The notes beneath the pieces were generated by a model, which was not told the origin of the DNA, searched no databases, and saw nothing but the letters and a program-made list of their open reading frames with translations. This document shows positions 1-5,200 of a stretch of 6,153 nt of DNA, piece by piece; the first letter of the stretch is position 1; every line of letters starts with the position of its first letter. Source of the DNA: Gammaproteobacteria bacterium (GTDB lineage Bacteria > Pseudomonadota > Gammaproteobacteria > UBA1113); contig JAIELR010000241.1 of assembly GCA_019752835.1 (NCBI GenBank), positions 1 to 6,153 of the forward strand, in the 5' to 3' direction. The translations under genes were made by a program, and so were the position numbers.

Positions 1-125
1 TCTTAAAAGTTCGCATGACAACAGGGGGAAGGGTAAAATTTTTGACATAATTACTATATAGACGACCCCCAAATGTTTTTTTTCTCATCATTTAATTTGT
101 TTGCTAAAACATTTTAAAGTTTTTT
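1..125. other. AT-rich stretch without a recognisable gene
   Basis: No convincing coding frame or RNA gene is visible here. A G-run at 25-29 and a C-run at 66-70 could pair weakly across about 36 bases, but no T-tract follows, so it is not a clear terminator. A TTGACA hexamer at 42-47 has no matching -10 box at normal spacing. Together with the doubtful ORF that follows, 352 bases lack a secure gene. Confidence 0.5.
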
Positions 126-371
126 GTGAAAAAAAAATTATCTTATGCGCAATTATTTGTTTTTTTGGAGGATTTAAAACAAGCCAAATTTATCAGTTTA
201 GAAAAACAGACAACGTTAAATAGAAAACATTTTGATATTTGTGTTAGGGAAAATCTGAGCAAAGCGAAGAAAACTCATCATATACACAAGGCCCAACGAT
301 GTTCTGATTTTAAATTGCACTACTACGTCAATACGTTAACACTAAGTGATGCTTATAGCCGCGTAGCGTAA
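126..371 (+). CDS. Doubtful small hypothetical protein (81 aa)
   Basis: This open frame starts at GTG and encodes a basic 81-residue product rich in Lys and His, beginning MKKKLSYAQL. I recognise no family, membrane segment or signal peptide. The start is weak: the bases before it are A/T with no Shine-Dalgarno match, and an in-frame stop lies at 105-107. A good GGAGG at 167-171 lies inside the frame but has no ATG at the right distance. The 3' end overlaps the convergent threonine aldolase gene by 19 bp. It could be a real orphan, a decayed remnant of a longer gene, or chance in AT-rich DNA. I lean towards not real. Confidence 0.22.
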   Translation: MKKKLSYAQLFVFLEDLKQAKFISLEKQTTLNRKHFDICVRENLSKAKKTHHIHKAQRCSDFKLHYYVNTLTLSDAYSRVA

Positions 372-1372
372 ATAAAACTATCCACTTCTTCCTCTGTTGT
401 ATCAAAGCTGGTGATAAGTCTTACCAAATGGGTATTTTCATCCCAGACATAATAGGGGGAAATTGCGGAGGTAGCTTTAATCAATTCGGGCGTGAAATGG
501 GCAAATAGTTGATTAGTTTGCACAGGATGCGCCAGTCTAATTGAAGGATTATTTTTTAAACCTTCAGCCAAACGAATACACATATTATTTGAGTGGCTCG
601 CATTTTTATGCCAAATAGCTTGTTCAAAATAGGGAATAAATTGTGCGGACAAAAACCGCATTTTAGAGGCAAGTTGTAAACCTTGCTTTTGAATATACTC
701 AAATTCCTGAGCGATATCCTCGCGAAAGAAAATGATCATTTCGCCAAATAATAAACCATTTTTTGTGCCGCCAAAGGAAAGGGCATCGACACCAACATCA
801 GCAGTCAAGTTTTTTAATGAGCAATTTAAACTTACTGCTGCATTGGCTAAGCGACAACCATCCATATGCAGCAACAAATCCAATTTTTTGCAGGTGGCTG
901 AAATAGCCTGTATTTCTTCTATTGTATAGACGGTGCCATACTCAGTTGATTGCGCTATGCTGACAACACGAGGTTTATTAGCGTGGCATCCCCAGCGAAC
1001 TACATTTGCATGAGCATCCTCAATCGTTGATGGTGTTATTTTCCCATTAGTCTCTGTAGTTGTTATCAACATAACGCCAGTCAAACTAACCGCGGCACCC
1101 ACTTCTTGGGCGGCAATATGCGAGGTTTCGGCACAGATAACGGCATGGTGGCTGCGGGTCATTGCCTTCAAAATAAGCACATTGGCGGCTGTTCCATTAA
1201 AAACAAAATAAGGAATGGCTGTATTACCGAAATGTTCTTTGGCTAATTGAATCGCTTTTTCAGTGTATTTGTCTCCGCCATAGGCAGGGGCATGTTCATT
1301 ATTTGCATCGATTATTGCCTGCATAATTTCTGGACAAACACCGGAGTAATTATCACTAGCAAAAGCTTTCAT
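353..1372 (-). CDS. ltaE: Low-specificity L-threonine aldolase
   Basis: A PLP-dependent fold-type I enzyme of the threonine aldolase / beta-eliminating lyase family, expected in the cytosol, cleaving L-threonine or L-allo-threonine to glycine and acetaldehyde. The 339 residues match the family's usual length of about 330-350. The N-terminus carries the expected SDNYSG (6-11) and the APAYGGDKYT segment (28-37). FNGTAANVL (58-66) is the phosphate-binding region. His85 in AETSHIAAQE is the ring-stacking position. HMDGCRLANA (169-178) supplies Asp171 and Arg174. Lys204 in SFGGTKNGL is the Schiff-base lysine, so all key residues are present. The ATG is supported by AAGGT at 1381-1385 on the minus strand, 8 bases upstream. 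The next gene upstream, 79 bp away on the same strand, is unrelated, so the gene is probably transcribed alone or by read-through. The symbol is by family similarity; stereospecificity cannot be read from the sequence. Confidence 0.93.
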   Translation of the reverse strand: MKAFASDNYSGVCPEIMQAIIDANNEHAPAYGGDKYTEKAIQLAKEHFGNTAIPYFVFNGTAANVLILKAMTRSHHAVICAETSHIAAQEVGAAVSLTGVMLITTTETNGKITPSTIEDAHANVVRWGCHANKPRVVSIAQSTEYGTVYTIEEIQAISATCKKLDLLLHMDGCRLANAAVSLNCSLKNLTADVGVDALSFGGTKNGLLFGEMIIFFREDIAQEFEYIQKQGLQLASKMRFLSAQFIPYFEQAIWHKNASHSNNMCIRLAEGLKNNPSIRLAHPVQTNQLFAHFTPELIKATSAISPYYVWDENTHLVRLITSFDTTEEEVDSFIYATRL

Positions 1373-1451
1373 TTAGTTCTACCTTAGATAAAAAAAGATA
1401 CTTTAAAATAAAATGACGAATTTAGAAAAAGTTTGCGGATACAAAAACACG

Positions 1452-1847
1452 TTAAAGCAATTCTTCTTTAGGCGGTACTAACGATAATAAATTATGGTCG
1501 AAACCGGGGTTAGCCAAATATTCTTTCGTTTTTCCATAATAGAGGAAACAGCCATGTATTTGGTTAGCATCCAATGAGTCTTCTTTTATTGAAAGGCCAT
1601 CAAACTGCCCCTCAATGGCAGACTCTGGAACATAAACGTGCAAAATACATCGGGCGATACCCACAAAACGCATATAACCAAGTGCATTTTCTTTATCAAG
1701 AAAAACAGGTTTTTGACAGATATGTTTTATAATATAGTTTATTTGATCATCGAAGAGATGCTTGACCCGAATAGAGTTAATTTTCTGTCGAAAATCACAG
1801 ATTAAATAAAGCTCGATATACCTCTGCGAACCTAAATTTGTATTCAC
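1452..1847 (-). CDS. Hypothetical protein, possibly a 5'-truncated remnant (131 aa)
   Basis: I do not recognise this protein. It is a soluble-looking 131-residue chain with no signal peptide or membrane segment. The composition looks protein-like: a mixed N-terminal half (YIELYLICDF at 11-20), an aromatic and hydrophobic middle (GYMRFVGIARCILHVYVP at about 57-74) and an acidic C-terminal part ending PPKEELL. The only available start is GTG at 1845-1847, because an in-frame stop sits at 1863-1865. An AGGA lies 9 bases upstream, a passable but weak ribosome binding site. The start is only 30 bp from the edge of the structured repeat at 1877-2082, so the original 5' end may have been lost when the repeat arrived. 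It lies 79 bp upstream of ltaE on the same strand. A short effector-like protein is conceivable in a Legionella-type genome, but nothing visible proves it. Confidence 0.5.
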   Translation of the reverse strand: MNTNLGSQRYIELYLICDFRQKINSIRVKHLFDDQINYIIKHICQKPVFLDKENALGYMRFVGIARCILHVYVPESAIEGQFDGLSIKEDSLDANQIHGCFLYYGKTKEYLANPGFDHNLLSLVPPKEELL

Positions 1848-1951
1848 TTTAACACGTCCTGATTAACGATTATTTCAATATACTCTTCGCACTTCAATTT
1901 TGACTCAGGCCATCCATGGCCGTCACCCCTTCGGGGCGGTTTGCAGCCGTC

Positions 1952-1975
1952 AAAATTGGCTATCCTGCCAATTTT
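1952..1975. repeat. 9-bp stem-loop inside the structured repeat
   Basis: AAAATTGGC (1952-1960) and GCCAATTTT (1967-1975) are perfect inverted repeats around the 6-base loop TATCCT. The stem is followed on the plus strand by one further T and then CGGC, and is preceded by C and mixed sequence, so it only loosely resembles an intrinsic terminator. It is more likely part of the mobile element's fold. Confidence 0.65.
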
Positions 1976-2061
1976 TCGGCGTTGTTGCTGTTGACTTCTT
2001 GCCGTCCTCATGTACAGGAAGTACACTCCGGCGGCTCGAGTCAACAGCGCCTAGCCGAAAA
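1973..2061. repeat. Nested hairpin core of the structured repeat
   Basis: An interrupted palindrome forms the right half of the element. TTTTCGGC (1973-1980) pairs with GCCGAAAA (2054-2061). GCTGTTGACT (1987-1996) pairs with AGTCAACAGC (2039-2048). GCCG (2001-2004) pairs with CGGC (2029-2032). TGTAC (2011-2015) pairs with GTACA (2021-2025) around a 5-base loop. The four nested stems would fold into one long hairpin in either RNA strand or extrude as a cruciform. The AAAA of the right arm (2058-2061) is also used by the outer terminal repeat, so the two folds compete. Confidence 0.72.
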
Positions 2062-2082
2062 CTGAAGTGCTTTGGGTATATC

Positions 2083-2214
2083 TTTTGGTCTGCACACATC
2101 TTCAATGGCTAAAATGCAAACTTAATTTGAGTTTAGTTATTTTTTCTTAAACAAATATTAAGGAAAATTAATTTAATTAATTATGTTTTTGTATGAGACA
2201 CTTTTTCGGCGTAG
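2083..2214. other. AT-rich spacer between two repeat structures
   Basis: No coding frame or RNA gene is supported here. The sequence is strongly AT-rich around 2140-2190 with short self-complementary ATTAATT-type runs. Near its right end, TTTTTCGGCGT (2202-2212) repeats exactly an 11-base string found inside the neighbouring element at 1972-1982. This may be chance or a trace of shared ancestry between the two structured regions. Confidence 0.5.
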
Positions 2215-2335
2215 CCCTCAATCCGCGCGCACAGATGGTTTTTAAGCTTACGATGATCGTTAATCTATGACCTCAAAAAATGAGGAGATCTTTTCGCGGA
2301 CTGAGGGACAATAATTCATTTCCCCTCAGTCCGCG
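2215..2335. repeat. Three-armed inverted repeat set downstream of fahA
   Basis: Three copies of a 13-base unit lie here. CCCTCAATCCGCG is at 2215-2227, its inverse CGCGGACTGAGGG at 2295-2307, and CCCTCAGTCCGCG at 2323-2335. The last two are a perfect inverted pair. The first can pair with the second at all but one position, and in the minus-strand transcript that position becomes a G-U wobble. Between them are smaller palindromes: ACGATGATCGT (2250-2260) and CCTCA-AAAAA-TGAGG (2271-2285). The minus-strand fahA transcript would run into this set, so two alternative folds would compete in its 3' region. It could also be a second short mobile repeat. Confidence 0.65.
2295..2335 (-). terminator. 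Strong 13-bp hairpin after fahA, possible terminator or transcript end
   Basis: A perfect 13-bp GC-rich stem (2295-2307 with 2323-2335) and a 15-base loop lie 25 bp beyond the fahA stop codon on the minus strand. On that strand the stem is followed by AAAA and not by a T-tract, so it is not a classic intrinsic terminator. It could stabilise the fahA 3' end, or slow polymerase before the small CCTCA/TGAGG hairpin, whose minus-strand loop is all T. Its role as a terminator is an inference from position and stem strength. Confidence 0.4.
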
Positions 2336-2360
2336 TCAAGGCAGCAAAGAAGGCTACTTT

Positions 2361-3635
2361 CTACTTTGTGTTTTTCGATTCAATACGTCCTCTTGCTTCA
2401 CCGAAACCAATGCGATAATTGTCACCTTGACAAAAAGCCGTCATGATTACCTCATCACCGTCTTCCAAATACATTCTTGTTTCACCTTGAGACAAAACAA
2501 GATTTTTTTTGCCTCCTTCAGTTATTTCAAGCAAGCTGCCAGCATTTTGAGGCTCTGGTCCACTGATAGTACCTGATGCAACTAAATCCATGGTTTCCAT
2601 ATTGCAGCCAGCAATGCTGTGATGTGCAAGCTGTTGTGCCATGGTCCAGTATAGGTATGAAAAATTCGATCGACTGATGACCATTGGCGTGGTCATTGTT
2701 GCTGTTTTGATGGCGACTTCCAAATGAATATCTAGGGTGAAATCTTGTTCATATTGCAAATAAGCTAAGGGATTAAGTTCTTGCTCGCGCGGTTTTATTT
2801 TAAAGGGTTCAAGCGCATCGAGTGTCACTACCCAGGGCGAGATAGTGGTTGCGAATGATTTGCTTAAAAAAGGTCCGAGCGGCACATATTCCCACTTTTG
2901 AATATCGCGTGCACTCCAATCGTTTAAAATCACTAAACCCAATATATGTTCATAGCTGTTTTCAATGTTAATGGGTTCACCGAGCGGATTGCCCTGGCCA
3001 ATAAAAAAAGCCATTTCAAGCTCAAAATCTAACGCCCTGGTGGGTGCTAAAATCGGTGTAGTCTCATTAGGTGGCAAAATTTGCCCCTGTGGTCGCCTAA
3101 TCTCATGGCCTGAGCAAACAATTGAGCTTGCTCGACCATGATATGCAACGGGCAAATGCAGATAATTAGGCAGCAAAGGCTGATCTTTATCTCTAAATAG
3201 ACGCCCTACGTTGCGGGCATGATCGATGGATGAATAAAAATCGGTGTAATTTGGAATTTTTGCAGGTACATGCAGGAAAACATCGGCATAAGGATGAAAG
3301 GCTCTTTGGCAAAGGGCATCGTTATCTCTCAACGTAGGGTTATCGATACTCAAGATATATTGAAGTGTTTGTCTAATTTTTTTTTGTACGGTTTTGGGTT
3401 GGGCGGCAAAGAAGCTGAGTGTCGATTGGTTGAAAAGGGCGAGGGTTCTATCGTAACAATATTCAAAAAGTCCGAAAGTCTCAAGCTCAGCCAAGTCGAT
3501 GACCGTATTGCCGACTATTGTTCCGACTCGTTTGTTGGGTGTATTCGCTGTGCTGAAAATGCCATAAGGCAAATTTTCCAGTGGAAACTCAGTTTGATGG
3601 CCAATAGGCAGAAACGATCTTAGGACATGAGGCAT
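2361..3635 (-). CDS. fahA: Fumarylacetoacetase
   Basis: Hydrolyses fumarylacetoacetate to fumarate and acetoacetate, the last step of tyrosine/homogentisate degradation; cytosolic, metal-dependent. At 424 residues it has the family's full length: a small N-terminal domain (about 1-120) and a catalytic beta-roll domain. Aligned by eye with the mouse enzyme at a constant +6 offset, the known site residues are all kept. These are Asp132, Tyr134, His139 and Arg148 in YTDFYSSIDHARNVGRLFR, Tyr165, the metal ligands Glu205, Glu207 and Asp239, then Arg243, Gln246, Tyr250, Lys259, Thr263, the SGT turn at 354-356, and Glu370. The ATG follows GGAAAGGAAA (3641-3650), a good ribosome binding site. A 57-codon gene ends 30 bp upstream on the same strand, so the two are probably co-transcribed. 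Homogentisate dioxygenase and maleylacetoacetate isomerase, common partners, are absent here. The 3' end runs into a set of inverted repeats. Confidence 0.97.
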   Translation of the reverse strand: MPHVLRSFLPIGHQTEFPLENLPYGIFSTANTPNKRVGTIVGNTVIDLAELETFGLFEYCYDRTLALFNQSTLSFFAAQPKTVQKKIRQTLQYILSIDNPTLRDNDALCQRAFHPYADVFLHVPAKIPNYTDFYSSIDHARNVGRLFRDKDQPLLPNYLHLPVAYHGRASSIVCSGHEIRRPQGQILPPNETTPILAPTRALDFELEMAFFIGQGNPLGEPINIENSYEHILGLVILNDWSARDIQKWEYVPLGPFLSKSFATTISPWVVTLDALEPFKIKPREQELNPLAYLQYEQDFTLDIHLEVAIKTATMTTPMVISRSNFSYLYWTMAQQLAHHSIAGCNMETMDLVASGTISGPEPQNAGSLLEITEGGKKNLVLSQGETRMYLEDGDEVIMTAFCQGDNYRIGFGEARGRIESKNTK

Positions 3636-3665
3636 GCTGGTTTCCTTTCCAATCTCTAAAATTAT

Positions 3666-3839
3666 CTAAAATTCTTCCCAAATCTCAATGCGTTTTTCTG
3701 TCTGGACGTTATCACGCTTAGCCGCAATGCTTTCGCCTTTTAAACGCTCGTCGCGTTGGCTCACTGATTCAGGTAATGCGGAACGTAAATCGGCCAATAA
3801 TTCGTCAATTTCACTGACGTAATTCAATTTTTTATTCAT
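3666..3839 (-). CDS. Small hypothetical protein upstream of fahA (57 aa)
   Basis: A short gene found by reading the minus strand between fahA and gshA. It starts at ATG (3837-3839) and ends at TAG (3666-3668). The product begins MNKKLNYVSEIDELLADLRS, is highly charged, lacks Cys, membrane segments and a signal peptide, and looks mostly helical, ending IEIWEEF. GAGGG at 3844-3848 on the same strand is a good ribosome binding site, though only 4 bases from the ATG. A TATAAT hexamer lies further upstream. Support comes from the ribosome site, the promoter-like box, the filling of the intergenic gap, and 30-bp spacing to fahA. I do not recognise the family. It could be a small regulatory or complex-binding protein, but nothing shows this. 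Confidence 0.68.
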   Translation of the reverse strand: MNKKLNYVSEIDELLADLRSALPESVSQRDERLKGESIAAKRDNVQTEKRIEIWEEF

Positions 3840-3867
3840 GCTGCCCTCATAATCTATAGAAAAATTG

Positions 3868-3873
3868 ATTATA
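3868..3873 (-). promoter_or_regulatory. Possible -10 box for the small gene and fahA
   Basis: On the minus strand this is a perfect TATAAT, placed so that transcription would start about 20 bases before the small gene's ATG. No good -35 is found 16-18 bases upstream; the region there reads AACAAA or TAACAA. The gap is very AT-rich, so chance matches are likely. Confidence 0.35.
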
Positions 3874-3895
3874 TACCATATATCGTAAATTTTGT

Positions 3896-3901
3896 TATAC
3901 T
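3896..3901 (+). promoter_or_regulatory. Possible -10 box for the gshA-gshB operon
   Basis: TATACT lies 33 bases before the gshA start, which would give a 5' leader of roughly 25-30 bases. The expected -35 position (around 3873-3878) has no clear match to TTGACA; TTGATT at 3865-3870 is too far away at 25 bases. The divergent promoters would be less than 30 bp apart, so the two units could share regulation. Confidence 0.3.
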
Positions 3902-3934
3902 TCTTAATGTCTTCCTTACCCTTATAAGAGCACT

Positions 3935-5200
3935 ATGCTTCAAACATCCCCCCATCTTGCCGCACTTACGCCTACTGGCAATCTTGCGTGGCTCGATAAG
4001 TTCATTGAAAAAAAGACTGAGATAGAGGCTTGGTTTGTTGAGCAATTCAATAAGCATCTTGCGCCGCTTTATACCTCAGTTGATTTGCGCTTTTCTGGCC
4101 CCAAACTTGCACCTGTGGACACCAATTTATTTTCTGCAGGTTTTAATAATATTAGTAAGATGGATTATCCTTTGGCCGTTTCGGCGATAAAAAATGTCTT
4201 GCTGGTACGTGATTTGCCAAAAAAATGGTTATTGGTTCCTGAAAACCACACGCGAAATATTGCATATTGGGAAAATATTGCCATTATACAACAGTTATTT
4301 TCAGCCGCAGGCTGCACTATTCAGATTGGCAGTTTATTGCCTGAGTTGAGTACGAAAAAAAGCCTGAGCCTTGATTTTGGTAATATTGAATTGCATCCTT
4401 TAGGTCAGACAGAAAAGGGATTGGCTGCCAGTGGTTTTTACCCAGATGCTATTTTACTTAATAATGATCTTGCGGAAGGTGTTCCTCATTTATTTAAAAA
4501 TTTGCCTCACCCTATTTACCCACCTACACACGTAGGTTGGCATAATCGACGAAAAAGTCATCATGCACGTCTTTATCAAGCATTTGCCCAGCAGTTTGCT
4601 GAACTTATTGGTATTGATCCTTGGTTGATTAGTACCCTGGAAACTACGCTCGATGATATAGATTTAGATGAAAACAATACCTTAGAAGCCCTGAAAAAAG
4701 AATCTGAAAAGCTGTTGATACAACTTAATGAACGTTACAAAAACGATCATATCGATCAAGCGCCTTTCTTAATGTTAAAAGCAGATGCGGGAACCTATGG
4801 TCAAGCCGTTATGAGTATTACTTCCGCCGATATTTTTTTAAGTTTAACGCGTAAACAAAAAGAAGAAATGCGCTTTACCAAAGGGAAACAACCTGTACGC
4901 TCGGTATTATTACAAGAGGGTGTTTACACGGTCGAATATTTTCCTGAGGATCATGCTGTTGCAGAGCCCGTTATTTATCTTATTAATGGTGAGGCGATAG
5001 GTGGTTTTTATCGAGTGAATAAGAAACAAAACGATCATGATAATTTGAATAAACCCGGTATGCGATTTGTTCCATTTTCCTTGACACAGCTATTGCAATC
5101 ATCACAAGACTTGGATTATCGCCGTTGTTATGCTTATACCGTCATTGCCCGATTAGCGACGCTTGCGGCAGCAAAGGAAACAGAGGAACTCCTGGTATGA
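3935..5200 (+). CDS. gshA: Glutamate-cysteine ligase, Acidithiobacillus-type family
   Basis: Joins L-glutamate and L-cysteine with ATP to make gamma-glutamylcysteine, the first step of glutathione synthesis, in the cytosol. The 421 residues fit the proteobacterial family named after the Acidithiobacillus ferrooxidans enzyme, not the E. coli GshA type. Conserved-looking blocks in order are LRFSGPKLAPVDTNLFSAGF (51-70), VPENHTRN (102-109, approximate), PPTHVGWHNRRKSHH (196-210), LKADAGTYGQAVM (281-293), QEGVYTVE (327-334), GGFYRVN (356-362) and NKPGMRFVP (372-380). Recognition is by these blocks from memory and by the gshB neighbour; individual catalytic residues are not assigned. The start is ATG with only a weak AAGAG at 3926-3930, 4 bases away. 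It ends in an ATGA overlap with gshB, so the pair is an operon with likely translational coupling. It diverges from the fahA unit. Confidence 0.92.
   Translation: MLQTSPHLAALTPTGNLAWLDKFIEKKTEIEAWFVEQFNKHLAPLYTSVDLRFSGPKLAPVDTNLFSAGFNNISKMDYPLAVSAIKNVLLVRDLPKKWLLVPENHTRNIAYWENIAIIQQLFSAAGCTIQIGSLLPELSTKKSLSLDFGNIELHPLGQTEKGLAASGFYPDAILLNNDLAEGVPHLFKNLPHPIYPPTHVGWHNRRKSHHARLYQAFAQQFAELIGIDPWLISTLETTLDDIDLDENNTLEALKKESEKLLIQLNERYKNDHIDQAPFLMLKADAGTYGQAVMSITSADIFLSLTRKQKEEMRFTKGKQPVRSVLLQEGVYTVEYFPEDHAVAEPVIYLINGEAIGGFYRVNKKQNDHDNLNKPGMRFVPFSLTQLLQSSQDLDYRRCYAYTVIARLATLAAAKETEELLV
5182..5187 (+). promoter_or_regulatory. Ribosome binding site for gshB inside gshA
   Basis: AGAGGA lies within the last codons of gshA, 9 bases before the gshB ATG at 5197. 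With the ATGA stop/start overlap it fixes the gshB start and points to coupled translation of the two glutathione enzymes. Confidence 0.75.

Larger units (their letters stand above)
1877..2082. repeat. MITE-like structured repeat with terminal inverted repeats
   Basis: A 206-bp, GC-richer block in an AT-rich gap, bounded by 25-bp imperfect inverted repeats (1877-1901 and 2058-2082). The arms share ATATAC/GTATAT, then GCACTTCA/TGAAGTGC, then TTTT/AAAA, separated by a 5-bp unmatched segment and one mismatch. Inside are several small hairpins: GGCCAT-CC-ATGGCC (1908-1921), CCCC-TTC-GGGG (1926-1936), a 9-bp stem with a 6-base loop (1952-1975) and a larger nested hairpin (1973-2061). This is the design of a non-autonomous palindromic element. 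It encodes no transposase. An open frame on each strand across it is best read as spurious. No target-site duplication is evident. Copy number elsewhere in the genome is unknown. Confidence 0.75.

Noticed and set aside
42..60. TTGACA followed by TATATA as a promoter for the 81-residue ORF
   Set aside because: The two boxes are only 7 bases apart, and the sequence at the correct spacing is C-rich.
1844..2044. 66-codon minus-strand ORF overlapping the 131-residue ORF by GTGA
   Set aside because: It lies almost wholly inside the palindromic repeat, and its translation (rich in Arg and Gln) is the type commonly mis-called from such repeats. The overlap looks accidental.
1900..2112. 70-codon plus-strand ORF
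   Set aside because: It spans the same structured repeat in the opposite direction, has no ribosome binding site and resembles no protein.
1870..2340. CRISPR array or tandem repeat in the large intergenic gap
   Set aside because: The repeats are inverted arms of different hairpins with no regular spacer unit, so they do not form an array.
2280..2576. 98-codon plus-strand ORF
   Set aside because: It runs through the hairpin and then antisense to the fahA C-terminus. The composition looks like chance.
3270..3623. 117-codon plus-strand ORF
   Set aside because: It is fully antisense to fumarylacetoacetase, whose active-site residues are all conserved, so this is a shadow frame.
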